A model generated the notes under the pieces. It was not told the origin of the DNA. It worked only from the letters and a program-made list of their open reading frames with translations, and did not search any database. This document shows, in pieces, positions 33,980 through 46,873 of a DNA stretch of 64,000 nt. Position 1 is the first letter of the stretch. Each line of letters opens with the position of its first letter. Where the stretch lies: positions 1,240,001-1,304,000 of the forward strand of contig NC_082412.1 in NCBI RefSeq assembly GCF_004011695.2, written 5' to 3'. Source of the DNA: Ascochyta rabiei (lineage: Eukaryota; Ascomycota; Dothideomycetes; Pleosporales; Didymellaceae). Made by a program: the position numbers and the translations under genes.

Positions 33980-35019
33980 ATGAGTACCTCTACTTCATTG
34001 CCTACCTCTCTGCTGTCCCCCACTTCTTCTTCCTCTTCTTCTCCTTCTTCTCCTTCTCTATCCCCACCTGCGTATTCAGCATACACTGCTCCGGGTCGTC
34101 TGTGGAAAATCAAGAACGCGAAGTACCGGTCTACCTTTGTGAAGAGAGACGATCTAAGGATAGAAGATTTTCGGGAGCATGTTGGATATATCAAAGATCC
34201 ACACTTCATCAGCGCAGTCAGTAACTACTGATAGGATCGGAACCAAGTAGCTACTAATGGCTTCTCCCAGTACGGTCCAAACCACATACAACTGACTTGT
34301 GAATTACCAAATCTCATCCAAATTCAATATAGTCAAGTTTTCTGTCACCTTACTGAGCTCCTTAACAGTTTCCAGAACTGCATAAGCGAGATGAGCCCAC
34401 TCCAAGAAGAGGACCTGCTATTCCTCCTGCTTCGTCGATTTGCAGATTCGTCCGATGCAACCGTATACGCAGAGATCAGGCGTTCGGAAGATGTCCAAAT
34501 CTACGATTCCACTATTCAAGAACCACTTGTAGGCCAGCCTAGGCGTTTGAATCGTAACAGTGTTAACGCAGATTGCAGGAATCAATGATAGTGGAAGGCT
34601 CTCTGAGCCACGATACTAGTGTTATCCATGCTGATCTACATACGAACTACGCAGAGCTTCAGCAAGAGCACTTAGCAGACGAACCGGCTTACACCCCCCT
34701 ACCCCAGACGCCTTCGGAAGTGGATGTCACTTGTGCGGTGACAGTTAACTTCCCTGCAACGATGCCTATCGAACTGTCAGATGGCTTAAACTTGTGTCCA
34801 GACAGCCCACCGGAGTATACAGACTCATCAGAGTGGACAGAGATCTTGCCCGAGCATGATTGGACTCAGTTGCCGGCTAAGTTCCAGCCTCCGAGTTTTC
34901 GTATACATCGATGTCACCATAGAGGAGTGGAGCGTGGTGGTGAAGACGATGCTTTTGAGCTACCTCTGGGGTTTCCTGAGATATTACAGCACATGGAAGA
35001 AACTTGCGACGATGTATGA
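33980..35019 (+). pseudogene. Orphan two-exon gene with two consecutive stop codons
   Basis: From ATG 33980 the frame runs to 34528, then a 50-nt intron (34529-34578, GTAGGC..TTGCAG), then 34579-35019. The total of 990 nt keeps phase. The frame is interrupted only by TGA TAG at 34229-34234. A 30-nt excision (34222-34251) would also restore it but would be an unusually short intron. The N-terminus is a Ser/Pro run, then GRLWKIKNAKYRSTFVKRDD. The second part is acidic with many Pro-Pro pairs (SPPEYTDSSEWTEILPEHDW). No domain is recognised. It is either a recently broken gene or an incompletely understood splice. Confidence 0.45.
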
Positions 35020-35658
35020 AACGCGTAATGATATGTACGAATGTACTGTAAGCTGACTAGTATAGGTTCCCTACGTTACGTTCCGGATTCACAATCAGTC
35101 AAGGGATTCCTTACCTCTAAGAGAAGGGGGTACTCAGAGCTTTGAGTGCGATTTGTTCGCCACGATCCCCTCGCTATACATCACAGTGAAGCGGAACGAG
35201 AGTCTCTTGTTCTACGAATGCTTCAGGAACAGAAAGGCAAGTGGTTGACTTAAATTGTCTTTGGCCTGTGCTGATAGCAATCTAGGACTGGATCTCATCT
35301 CACAGCGGTCATGAGGAGTGTACTGGGTGTTAGCAAGCTTTGCAATGCGATCTGTGGTCAATAAAGCTTGGTAATCTAAATACAAAAAATAAATGTATAT
35401 TGAATAGCATTCGTGTTACTCAGAACAATGCATCTGCTACAAATCCAGAGTCCACGTTGTATTAACTTTTCCCAGGTAGGCCGCATATGTCTCAGAGCTC
35501 AATTTCCGGCAACAGGAAACGGTACCCAGTTTCCGTGAGAGACGTTTAAATGAGATGGTACTATATCTATGCCCTCATTTTCGCACATGAAGCAGAACCG
35601 TCCCAACTGTTTCGTCATCGACTAGTTTGAACTTTACAGCCAGCCAAATTACCAGGTC
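35020..35658. other. Intergenic, nothing recognised
   Basis: About 640 bp, AT-rich, closed in all frames beyond 60 codons. Confidence 0.55.
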
Positions 35659-36030
35659 ATGTCTACTACACCACCTCATCTGCTCTCCTGCCAGTCCGTC
35701 AGCAGCGACGCCTCAGAACCAGTGGAACTTGCCTATTCTCCGACGTGGTCTACGCACATGCAATGCCCGGTCAATCACGTTACAAGTCAACCGCAGCCAG
35801 ACATATATCTACATTTGGCACAGGCCCTTGAGTGGGAGATATGGGCTCACAGTCAGACCCACGCTAAGCTTGTAAGCGAGTGTATGAGATCCGCCGAACT
35901 CGCAGCCCAAGTGAACAGACTCTCTAGCGAGCTTGTGATTTTGCGAAATCCAGGCCAAACGCCTCACTGTAGAGAAAGCAGGACTTCAGCTAGGCTCCAA
36001 AGCAAGCCCGGACAGGAACGCAAGGTCTGA
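35659..36030 (+). CDS. Small coiled-coil orphan protein, paralog of the gene at 56655
   Basis: ATG 35659, 123 aa. Residues about 22-95 closely parallel the 56655 protein: VELAYSPTW against VELARSPTW, IYLHLAQALEWEIWAHSQTH against LYLQLSQILEWEIWNHNQTR, then a heptad-rich helix. The C-terminal 30 residues no longer match, and the other copy is 29 residues longer, so this copy has probably frameshifted near 35950. No signal peptide. The function is unknown; the Trp-containing motif followed by a coiled coil suggests a protein-protein adaptor. Confidence 0.6.
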   Translation: MSTTPPHLLSCQSVSSDASEPVELAYSPTWSTHMQCPVNHVTSQPQPDIYLHLAQALEWEIWAHSQTHAKLVSECMRSAELAAQVNRLSSELVILRNPGQTPHCRESRTSARLQSKPGQERKV

Positions 36031-39000
36031 GCCATGAGTCATCCCCCAAAGAAGATACTGACTTGCGACAGACACCAGAATCATGGCCTTCTCAGTCATG
36101 TCAACTGGATCGTAACTTTGACACGATGGCGAAATAGGGAGCAGGCATTGTATGGTGCCAAAACGCACGCGCGAGTGCACAACGATAAAGCTTGTTTGTA
36201 CGGTAGACTACTGTCCATACATGTTCAATATTCACAGAGCTTTAAGTCATAATCCATGACTCTGACCTGAATTAAGAAAGAACAGTTCATGGGGCGGGTT
36301 ATATTTTAGCTGCACAAAACAGATTTCTCCAGAAGCAAGCTGTGAGTAGAATCTGAGGAAGTAGCCTGAGCTCCGGATCGTGTTGGACGATCTCGCGCTC
36401 TTACTCATGACTTTACTTGCATGCCCAGATATGTGCAGTTGCGCGTGCTGCCCTTTATTACCATCCTACTCAACTTACCATGTCTGGTTTGTTCAAACGA
36501 AAGTTTGTTATGTCCAAGCCAGTTACTATCTATCCCGCTAGAAGCGCTACAGTAATGTTAAATACCCTGTGCTGTCTTTTGGAACTTAGTCGCCTGCGAT
36601 GGGTCCCAACGAGGGCGATGAAATGTACGTCCCAGCCATCAATGTGCCACGAATGGTTTGACCAATAGCGTGTTCGCGCTCCCATGAGGCACCTCACCGC
36701 GAAGGTGAAAGTGAAGATAGCTCTGTGATTCCGCCAAGACGCTCGCAGCCACTTGGATAATAGAGCTTTGCGGCGACAAGTTGATCTTCCCCTCTACACC
36801 ACAACCACCACGTCTGCGATTGCCATCGCGCTGTTGAAGCCTGCGGGGAGCGTCAACTCCAGTCCAGGGTACCGCTGTGATTGCCTTGGGCGTACTTGTA
36901 TCTCAATTCCTTTTCTCACATAAGTCTCTGAACTGTCGCGATCCAAGGGCTGTGGCATACGTGGAGCAAGGACTACGAGGTTAGTTTGGTGTAAGACTCG
37001 TTCTACCTCGCCGCTGGAAAGTATCCCTGATCCAATGTGACGAACTCCACTGACCACACGCAGATTAGTCTCACGACTCCGCTACTGCGACACCTCCTCA
37101 GAGCTAAGGAAGTACACCGGACCCAGATGCGGAGCTTCGCTGATCGCCATAGTCACCTCAATTTGCACGTCGGTTGCCGAGACGACATAACCCTCGATCG
37201 TTAGGAAGTGTCCCCTCCCACAATACCGCGACCTGCGCTGATACAACTAGGAACCTTCAGCCTCTTTCCCTCGCGTAGACCGCTATAGGTTAAACCCATC
37301 ACACCCTGCCACTCGAGTGCCATTAACCACCGCTGACCATATCAGAGACGCGCCCGATCGTACTCGTCGACGGCTTCCACACATCAGCATCTTTGGGAAA
37401 CTCAAGCGCAAGCCAGATGCCACCTGGCTCATCAAAGCACAACAGGCAGCTGGGCGCCTTCAGTGGCAGGCTGATGCTAGAGTGGTTGACTTCGTCTTCT
37501 GTTCAGGGCAACGCTCCCACGGGCTTGGATCTCGTGCTTTGGCACACGGTACCATACTTGCAGTTCTTGCTCCCTCGTCGTGGTTGGCTAAGTTCACTCT
37601 GGTCAGTGCACTTCCTGGGTTTGAGATACTCTGCGGTGTTCTCCTTTGGCACATGCGGCGAGTAGTGCCCCGTGTGTTGCGCCAGATTGCACCCAGAGCT
37701 ATTGGAGAGCCTATCGCACGATCACCACACACACAAAGTCGCCAACGATCCGACGGGATCCAAATGTGACGGCGTTCCCGCCCAAGTCAAGGCTCATCAT
37801 GCACAACATACCTGGATAAGGCTGGGTTAGGGATATGTCCTGCAGTTGCAGAGCTTGGGGATGTGTGTGGTCTGTGGCATTCTCGAGTTGAACCCACACT
37901 CGAGCTTTCGGGTATCGCGACGACCGTTGCTGGGTACACCATTGCTGTTGCCGAGGATTTCCTCCAGCGTTGGGTGCTGTGGTTTCGGTAGCGAAGATCG
38001 TGAAGTCTCTCGTTCGGGGCACCTGCGAGAGGCGTTGCGACTTGGACTGACTGGTGAAACTGTTAGGGACCTTGGATCACGTTGGCTCTTCTGTGGTTTG
38101 GGTCTTGGCTGATCACCTTGACCACGCAACCTGGTTGAACCACTGGTACTCGGAAAGCAATAGGGAAGCTAGAACATCCATACCTTGTGATAAACCTGTC
38201 TGCGGATGGGGGCGTCCTCAAAACGCTGATTGAACGCATTCGCGATGTTGGGAAGACGTGCAATAAGTCCTTGACCGGCAGCTCGCCGTTGCTTTTGAGG
38301 GGCAACGAGCATGTTACACCATGCTTTTGGAAATTGGGTTGTGTATACCCGCCACTTGTGTGTATTTCTTCGGTACCACTTGTGGAGAGGCTTTGGCTTT
38401 TGCCTCAGCCGAACTTAAGCTGAACGCGAACGTATGCTAGCAGTCTTGGTTTCTCTAATACCTGCCAGGCGCTCTACATCATGGTTGTGAGCGATGAAGA
38501 TGGGCGTGGTGGAGCCCTCTAAGCATATGGACAGTTCTTCTTGGGTTCTTGTGGCTTTGCAAACTTGGTTGCTTGAACAGCGCCTTTTGGTGCTGTGATG
38601 GTGGTCTTAGGGTTCCTTCGGGTCTCCCTTTTCTTAATCTCTGGATTCCTTTGGGTTTCCGGCGCGCTGTCACGGTGGTCTTTAAGATCTCGGAGTGATT
38701 CCCACACATCTGCGTCCTTTGTTGAAAGACGACATCTGCAGTTCCTGGCAAGGGCTCTGAAGGTCACCCAAGACTGGATCACTTTGTGTCTAAGGAGCGG
38801 GATGGCTGTGAGGCGGGAGACCTTGTTGGCTGAACAACCTCTGGATTGCAAATGCAAGTGGTATCCAATGTGGTATTTCACGAATGTATTATGGCCTCTC
38901 ATCCGAGAAGGGTCGCTCCCATGTTGATAACAACCACACGGTGGAGAACAAGACCGGGCATTCCATTGCTATCGGTCTGGGCTAACGAGGTCCATTGCTG

Positions 39001-41352
39001 GGATTGCCCTGTGCATTCCATTAAGGGACCTCTAAGTGTATCTGATCATCCTTGCGACTTCGATTCTATTACAGATTATCCTTGTGACGGGTATGACCAC
39101 CTATGTCCTTGTGTGTTCGACTGTCGGACGCGCGATCTCCGTCGGTAGAGAGGGGTAGAGGAGAACAGCCGTTGCTAGCGCGAACTTTTGGGACGTTGGT
39201 GTAGCAATAGACACGCGCGAACTTTACTACATCAACAGCACTACTACATACAGAAGAAAATAGTATCAGGTTGAAGGCGTATATTGCCATTCTTGAGATC
39301 AACGCGTAATGCAGTAGGCGTTTGCGTAGTTGAGTATAGCGCGGAGAGGACGAAGGAGGAGTTACGTTTCGGGGCTATGTTTGTCTTCGTCTTGCCGCGT
39401 CCCAGCTGTTGACAATCGGATGGTTCGTCCATGTTTAGAGTGTAGAGTGTACAGTTGGAACAACTGTCTCGAGTGTCTGGGCGCTGTGCACGTCATTAAA
39501 TCACGCTAACAGGGAGCGCTAGCAGTGCCAGTTTAGGACTAGTCGATTAGAGGATTCCTCAGGCAAGTATCTGGCGATCTCGCATGATCAGCCCTTATGG
39601 CTACTGAAGACCCACGAGCTGTTCGATTGGATGCCTAGACATAATCGGAAGCTACGCATGTGTTGCGATGAGTAGGAACCATGGCAGCAGCTTTGTGATA
39701 GGTGGAGGTGATTTTTGCTATGTATCAGGTATTCGCGCAGATAGTTAGGCCAAGCTACTATGTGTGCTAATACACATAGACAGGTTCAGAAGATTACCTA
39801 GTTGCTGGCTTGGAAGGCAGTCGGAAATATTAGGGCGTTTCCAGAGCTTGATAATGTTGTAAAGCTGAAGCACTTAGATTGCCTTGATTGTAAACATGTT
39901 TCTTACGTAGAGACTGTTAAACTCTGCACAGGTTTGCTGGGAGTCTTTTGTAAGGCTGCGGAATCCATTTGCTTTGCGATGGACAGCACAGCAACCTCTT
40001 ATCCTGGTTTATGCACGCTCTACGCATAGGTTGTAAATAATGTTACGGATGTCTGTGAATCCAGGTTAATTGAAGCCTCTCGATGTAGCTTAGTCTTACA
40101 CACTTGCTGAGAGGTCCAGAAATGGGGACGCTGTCGTCCGACCGCCTGCCGTCTGAACTCTTGGTAGTGTTTTGGCCATGGAATTGGTGTTGCAAGGAGA
40201 CTTCGCTGATATCTGTTATGACTCCTTCCTTCTCAAGTGTATCTGTAAAGATCACGACGAAGCAAAATAAATAAGAGGCACTGATAAGGGTCAGCATACG
40301 TACGACTTCCTAGATCCAAAAAGTCATACGTGTCGAAAGCTTGGTGCGAAGTCTTCGGTGTCGTTGGGAGGGAAGCCATGTGCGTGTCTGATCAATACTC
40401 CAGACGCGAATCGGCTTTATATACATATTTCACCACAGCCCAGCCGGTGTTCGGGTCGCCATATGCACCGGGGTACGGATTTTCTGTCTGATGTCACTAG
40501 CAGGTACATCCTGACCAGTGTGTCCACATTTAGCACGTCTTTGCCTGTTGAACTCCGCGAGGATGCACGCAAGACGACACTATCACTGCCCTCCTGTCTT
40601 AATGACCTATCAATCCTAGTGCATAATGAAGTGGTGTCATTGAGGCCTGCAACCGCGTATTCAGACATGGCGAAGGACACCTTGGCTTCATGCGTAGGGA
40701 GTTGATGCCTGCAACACTGGCGAATCGAAGCCGGCAGCATGATCCAGATACCGCCCCACGTCCTTGATGATGTGTGCCAACATGGCACGGTGCATATTAG
40801 TATCACGCGAGGGAGCTTGATGCTGCGTCGTTGGCTAGTCAAAGCCTGCAGCATGACAGAGTTACCGCCGTATGATGACACGGTACAGCTGTCATTCATG
40901 CAAATCCTCTCGCTTTGTGGTAGGAAGCCAATGGGATCTGCGGATGGTCCCTCCATTAGATGAGGCGAAGGTGACGGCGGTGGCATAGCATACCCATCGA
41001 GCTGTGAGAGTCCTGCTTTGTACCCACCCCAGCGGCAAAGACATCATTCGGATCAACGATCTCTACCCCGTGTACGCAAGGGGCAGCCTCAAAGGAGCAC
41101 CGATCAAACACCGTGGCCAACCGCAGCGTTCCTTGTGAGGCTAACGATGACAACTTGAGGTATGAAGAGAGATTGGCGTCTGAGACAGGCCCGAAGTGAC
41201 CTTCACATGTCAGAGTGTGGATAAATATGGCATACGGAGGTGCCGCCGATGGTGACCGCAGCACAGGAGCTCGACTATAAAGGCTCTACATTCCCCCAGC
41301 ATCGATAACTCAACAACACCTCCCTCCAGTGCCATAGATGCTACTATACACA
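36031..41352. other. Gene-poor 5.3-kb stretch with only weak frames
   Basis: Many frames of 60-190 codons overlap on both strands and none shows a recognisable domain. The longest, 40417-40986 minus (189 aa), overlaps plus-strand frames and carries an imperfect internal repeat (about 60 bp, around 40700 and 40805). A Lys/Arg-rich minus frame at 38519-38902 looks like a degraded basic protein. The part from about 37.2 to 39.1 kb may be an ancient, heavily mutated element, but no class can be named. Confidence 0.4.
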
Positions 41353-42760
41353 ATGGACTCCAATATATCACCAGACAACACGTGGGATTTCGATCTGATT
41401 ATCAGCCATGAGATTTGGGGAAGTGAACTCCTCGCTGACCGGGACCCTGTGAGTCTCTCATGCATTGACCTTACCACGCAAGGAACGCTGACAAGTAGTG
41501 AAGAACTTCGGCTATTTCCACGAAGGACCCGAAGCTACAGCAGTCATACCCCAACATGGAAGCGGACTCCAACCCGTTGACATTTGGCCAGCCTTCGATG
41601 TATCCGTCGCGACGGCTCTTGATGTCACCTCTGGAGCATCTGAAGCTTTGGAGGCAACAACAGTGGCAGACTCGCAGATCGTAGCTATCGAAATCAACCC
41701 TGCAACCCCAAAGACACCACTAATGGCGATCTCGCAACTCACCTCTCTCGACATCACCCCTGCAACTCCGAAGTCACCGCTGATGACCATCTCGTGGGTC
41801 GCGGCTGTTGACATTAGCCCTACAACTCCAAAGGCACCACTGATGGCGATCTCGCAACTCACCTCTCTCGACATCACCCCTGCAACTCCGAAGTCACCGC
41901 TGATGACCATCTCGTGGGTCGCGGCTGTTGACATTAGCCCTACAACTCCAAAGGCACCACTGATGGCGATCTCGCAACTCACCTCTCTCGACATCACCCC
42001 TGCAACTCCGAAGTCACCGCTGATGACCATCTCATGCGTCAACACTCTCTTTGACTATGAGCCGTGTGGGGATGGCGAAGCCGTTGAAAGTTGCTCCAAG
42101 CGTCAGGGCCCGACGGTCGATGTTTTCCATACCAAGACTTCAATTATCACGGATATAAATCATGGTTTGCCCATCATTATCGATGACACAGACGATGAGA
42201 CTACAGAACCAGAAGGAAAGCCGGGAACCAAGAGCCTAGTCTACACTGCTCAGGGTAGCGATTCCTCATCTTGCAGACGCAACTTCCGTAAGAGGCCCAG
42301 AGCCGTGCAAGAAGGGGAGATCCACTGGGCGCAGCCGGAGTACAAAAAGAAGCTCTTACATGATCTAAGATCAGCGTTCTATCAACATGAGTCTCTCTGG
42401 ATCCAAGTGCGAGAGCTTCCAGAGGCAATCGGAGATGCCAAAGTCAAGGAGCATGACGCCTTAGTGCAGGGCTTCGGGAAGACTTGCCGAGACTGTGAAG
42501 CAGTATCGATCGAAGACACGTGCATGCTACGCGAATCTTATATCGATCTCATGAACCATCTTCTTACAGTTATGAGTCGTGCCAAAGACATGGGTATGAT
42601 CAAGAAACTTGGAAAATATGTAGATGATATTCGGGAGCATGCGATGATCGTTTCAAGTATTTACGAGTACCAAGCAGGCGAAGACGACTCACGCGATGGA
42701 ACTTATCGCCCTTCAAAGAAGCGGCGGTCCGGGCATAGTGGAGACAGATGTTATTTTTGA
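41353..42760 (+). CDS. Repeat-containing orphan protein, two exons, 450 aa
   Basis: Exons 41353-41448 and 41504-42760 join through a 55-nt intron (GTGAGT..GTGAAG) and keep phase; an in-frame ATG at 41338 is an alternative start. The N-terminal 60 residues are acidic. Residues about 115-235 are a tandem array of 20-residue units (PATPKSPLMTISWVAAVDIS and PTTPKAPLMAISQLTSLDIT) arranged as nearly identical 40-residue pairs. A basic stretch (RRNFRKRPRAVQ) and a helical C-terminal domain follow, ending with a nuclear-type signal PSKKRRSGH. No known family is recognised. The perfect 120-bp DNA repeats point to recent array expansion. Confidence 0.7.
41727..42034. repeat. In-frame 120-bp tandem repeat
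   Basis: About two and a half copies; 41761-41880 and 41881-42000 are identical base for base. Each 120-bp unit is itself two diverged 60-bp halves. It codes for the proline/threonine array of the 450-aa protein. Confidence 0.95.
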
Positions 42761-43586
42761 TTGTTCGGACGTATTCAGAAAACATAAACTCTTACAATAC
42801 ATATGGTGAACAAGAAGAGCAACTGAATTAGGTGTGAAGGCGCTATTAAGTATTATTTCAACTCGAGAACGAAGTCACGAAGTGAGCGATGTACTCACAT
42901 ATTAGGAGATTAGGATACCTGCCTTTTTGTGCCTAGACATTAAGCAAGGGCGGATGCGTATCAGCAATCGTGTGGCAGTGAGACACAGGGAGAAGTGTGT
43001 AGGTTGTAAGAGAGCGTAGGGAAGAAGCTCTTAAACTAGCGGCTCCGAGGAAGAAGGGCACAAAGAAAGCCACCGAAAAAGAAATAGCTAAAAGAGGATA
43101 CTGTTCCTGCATTTTCCAACAAGGAAAAAACATTACCTGTACAGGAAGAGGGCAGGCACCGGCACGCTCTAAAAACAGGTAGTCGTACTGCACAGGTAAC
43201 AGAAAGCGGGGAAAACACTACCTATACAGGAAAAGAGCAGGCATCGGCACGCTCTAAAAACAGGTAGTCGTACTGCACAGGTAACAGAAAGCGGGGAAAA
43301 CACTACCTATACAGGAAAAGAGCAGGCATCGGCACGCTCTAAAAACAGGTAGTCGTACCTACACAAGCAGCAGAAAGCGGGAAAACGCCAATCTGTACAG
43401 GAAACATACCTACACAGCGAACAAAAACTGACGAAAACGCTACCTATACAGGAAGAGAGCAGGCACCGTTCTTTGCAACATTGATATGTAGTTCCATGTT
43501 CTTTCCTACATTAAGTGAGCATTGTAGCGTTTCAGTCTTGTTTCAGTTGAACGCTATCGATTTGTGCAAATAGTGATACCATTAGG
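42761..43586. other. Intergenic with minisatellite
   Basis: No gene is seen between the repeat-protein gene and the 3' end of the patatin-like gene. About 340 bp of it is the 85-bp minisatellite described separately. Confidence 0.65.
43130..43470. repeat. Minisatellite, ~85-bp unit, about four copies
   Basis: Units contain CACTACCTATACAGGAAAAG, then GCACGCTCTAAAAACAGGTA and CAGAAAGCGGGG. The two central copies are almost identical and the outer ones diverge. It lies just downstream of the patatin-like gene. Confidence 0.9.
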
Positions 43587-46500
43587 CTATGTGCTGTATA
43601 TACTAGAACAAGCTCGCTTCGGATTACACCGATCTCCTTGGCTGGCACGCCTGCTCCGCTTCTTAGGTATTGAAGGTAGCAGCTTCTCATTTAGGGAATG
43701 GTCAATGGTTCCAAAATCACTCTTGAGCCTCTGGCTCCTGATCAGCTGCTGCATAGTTGTAGGAAAACCGCTTATAGTTTTTGAAGTGCTTGTAATTCCT
43801 CGAATGGACATTGTGATGAGCTCGTCCTCGAGCTTGACCTGAAAGCAGACTCGTCGCTTGAATGGCGGTAGACTCTTTGGTATGTACTCAACACATCTGA
43901 TAGGGTCTCCTTGGATGTAGAACCATGATGATTTATCTTGAAGTCGTTTGTACAAGTAGCGGCGGCCATCAGCTGGCAGATCAGCACGGCAATAGATGTA
44001 GCCAGAGCACTGATATTTGCCGGCTTCTGACTTTGGAGGTCCGTCTAGCTCAAAATAGAACATGGAGGCGATGATTGAGTCAAGAACCCTAGTCATCCTA
44101 CTTTTGTCCTGTTCTGTAACTCTGGCAACATACTCTTTCATCTCTACAATCTTGACAGCATCGTCCAAGCCAGGTTCAGGCCCATGAAACTGGATGTTGA
44201 GGCGGTGGTAGCGCGGTCGAGATTTTAAGGGGACAGAGTTGATAAAACGTTCATAACTCTTCTCGCCATTTAATCCGTGCTTCCAACAGTTTAACACACG
44301 AAGCAAAAATCGAGAAGTAGAGCTGATGCCCTCTTCTGATGAAGTCCCGGTGCCAAGAGAGAGCGCAAAGTCGGGGTCATCAGGTTTAGAAGGCCATACA
44401 AACCTCGTCTCCCATTGCGCTATGTCGGATGGGCAATTGTGATGTAATCCTCCGTCTTGAAATGCTCCTAGTTTGCCCACCACGGCTTTGAAGAACCTGT
44501 GAGACTGTTAATCAAGGTTCCTTATCTAGATCGGGAGCATTGACCATGGAGCTGCTGATGTACAGCATGCTCTGTTATATGTCAGCAGAAGAAATATTAG
44601 ACGACCAATGTTGTCACTGACGCTTCTCCAATGCTGATATCATCATGAACACTCTCAGCACGAGCAACAGTGTAACCTGGGTTTCTTGAGCGGATATGAT
44701 TGAGCAGGGGACGAAAATCCTGACCTGAGCCCTTGGGTCGTTTTCCAGCATTGTAGTTTGTGAAAAGCCAAGGCGAAGAGTCTTTGACAGCGGTAGCAGT
44801 GACCGCCACCTTTGTGTCGTTTCGTAAGGGGTTAAACATTGGCAGCGGATGATTCAGAGCCTTTTGGAAAGCCCCTTGGATTGCCGCAAGGCTGTACTGA
44901 CCATCCTGCACGTATGCTACAAGCAGTCGCAGGACTCTAGATACAAATGTCGCTCTTTTGCCAAAGGTTTTCCTGGAGACTTCCTCGAATTGTTCAATAG
45001 ATTTAGAAGTACTCCATCGCAAAAGGAACAAGCTAATAACAACAAGACCACCTGCCATGTTAGCGACGTTAACACATCTAACAGCTTGAGACACACCAGC
45101 CGAAGTCCCGCATACCAAGTCAAAGTAATCTTGTACCGGGAGCCCGAGTGGTGCGAGCAAGGTGTCGATGTGTTGAAGAAACATCAGAGGTATGATGCCT
45201 TTAACACCGCCCCCGTCAACGCTTAGCCTTCGGATACCAGCAGTCAGTGGAACAAAACGGAACACTGCTTTTTAATAATTCATGCCACACAACGCACACT
45301 CAGAAAGCTCGTATGAATTCTTCTCAGTCCTGGAGCGCTTTCCAAAGATCTTAACGCATGGGTCGCATAGAGCATAACCACACGCAAGAACCTTTTCAGG
45401 CATCCGCATTAAACAAAAAAAACACGACCGATGGCTCTTCAAACCGGTCAAATGCGGGTGGTACTTTTTTAGTATCTGGCGATGCACTTCTGCTGTAGGC
45501 AAAGCCAAGCCGATGCGTTGCGCGAAAACAGCTTTGAACTCGTTAAGGATGGCCGTCAAGAATTGATCTTGAATCAGCTTATCTGCGGCGTATGTAGATA
45601 TAGCGGCACGACACGGTGCGAGGTACAGCTCTCCGAAGAGGTAGTCTGGCGCAAAATCTGTTTACTGTTAATGAAGCATTTGCCACGAGTCTCAAGTCTA
45701 GAGCCCACCATGAGCGCCAGGAGGATAGCTAGCTAGCATGAGTGCGGATGCGACCAAAGGAGCCACGAAATGCCAGAGCCATGCTTGTGACGGTATCTGC
45801 TCCAAGAAATCAGTAAGACAATGCTCCAACAGATCTATTGAGAAGCCGCAAGGTCGTGATGCGCTCGCGAAGTGAAGCGACAGCTTTCCAGGATCACTAC
45901 ACACAAGGTGCAGAGCTCGCTTCGACAAATGCAAGAAATGACGAAAGCTGAATTGTGTATGATCAACCTCACGCTCTCGCATTGACGCTTTTGAGACTGC
46001 AAGGAGACGGGATTTCAATGTTCTCGCTTGCGCAATGCTGGATTTTCCAGATTGCAAGGCCACCACTTCGAGCCCAGCAAAATGGCGACGAATCTCGCGC
46101 TGAGTTGAGACTAGGTCGCTATGCTGTTGGTATTGCTCCAAGGCTTTCCCGACCAGCTGAATCACTTTGTGCGTAGCCACGTTCTCGTCGCAGCTATCTG
46201 AGGACGTTTGCAAAACCAGCAGAACGCGGGGTAGTGTCGGTAAATCGGACATCCTCGGAGCATTAATCTGTTCGGCTAGCCACTCCGCGACAGCCGTCAG
46301 ACCTCCTAAGTCATTCACGAAACAGCAGATGACACTAGAGAAAGTCGAGAAGACTTTCGCACATAGCATTGCGTTTGAGTTATTCCATTCAGTAAGTAAC
46401 GTCCAGGACGTCTTAGTGCCATCAGTTTGCGAGTCATTAGATGCCGGCAGCCGCAGGCTCTGCACTCCAGAATCGACAATAAGAAGCGGGGTACGATCCG

Positions 46501-46720
46501 CGCACAGCTTTGGTGAGCAGCGAAGGTAGACGTCCCTGTGCACGGGCAAGGAGCTACACCCTCCAAGCAGTTCGTCGAGTAGTACGGTTTTCGATCTTTT
46601 CCCTACAAAAACAACGTATGATGGCTGAGTATCTAACGAGATTACGTCAGAGGAACTAATGGTCGGCTCATGTAGGGTCACAGTCTTTCTCTGAAGAGTT
46701 ATCCAAGGAGAGGTATCCAT
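43587..46720 (-). pseudogene. Patatin-like phospholipase with RING-like zinc motif, one in-frame stop
   Basis: Exons 46720-45709, 45657-45097, 45051-44622, 44571-44545 and 44496-43587 keep phase over 980 codons. Introns are 45-51 nt. The first 340 aa are a unique N-terminal region (VFVGKRSKTVLLDELLGG; the function is unknown). A Cys-rich RING-like block follows (CFFC, CGYALCDPC, CALC). The patatin core has RRLSVDGGGVKGIIPL (oxyanion loop), the nucleophile elbow GTSAG, TSAAPWFFKAV, and the catalytic Asp in FQDGGLHHN. A single TAA at 45272-45274, between the RING and patatin parts, sits where Gln (CAA) would fit, so the gene is probably inactivated by one C-to-T change; read-through cannot be excluded. 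It is divergent from the DUF3723 gene, 153 bp away. Such patatins are frequent Starship cargo. Confidence 0.87.
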
Positions 46721-46873
46721 ATTTTGTGTTTGTGATACAATTGGCAACAGGCTAGCTCTTTAATCAAGAGGTTGATTGCTCGAGTCCTATTCACAGGAAA
46801 CAGGTATATGTAACCCTCCCACTTCCTATACGGGGAACGGATAGGTGGGGACTGTATCTCCACATGTAGTCCT
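46721..46873. promoter_or_regulatory. Shared bidirectional promoter region, patatin and DUF3723 genes
   Basis: Only 153 bp separate the two divergent start codons, so both genes must share upstream control sequence. It contains the imperfect inverted pair CTCCCACTTCCTATACGGGG / CGGATAGGTGGGGAC but no clear TATA box. Confidence 0.55.

Noticed and set aside
40417..40986. 189-codon minus-strand frame
   Set aside because: No domain, overlapping plus-strand frames of similar quality, begins with Pro/Ser low complexity; not enough support for a gene call.
41512..42045. Minus-strand open frame of 177 codons across the 120-bp repeats
   Set aside because: A mirror of the repeat array; the plus strand has start, intron and a folded C-terminus.
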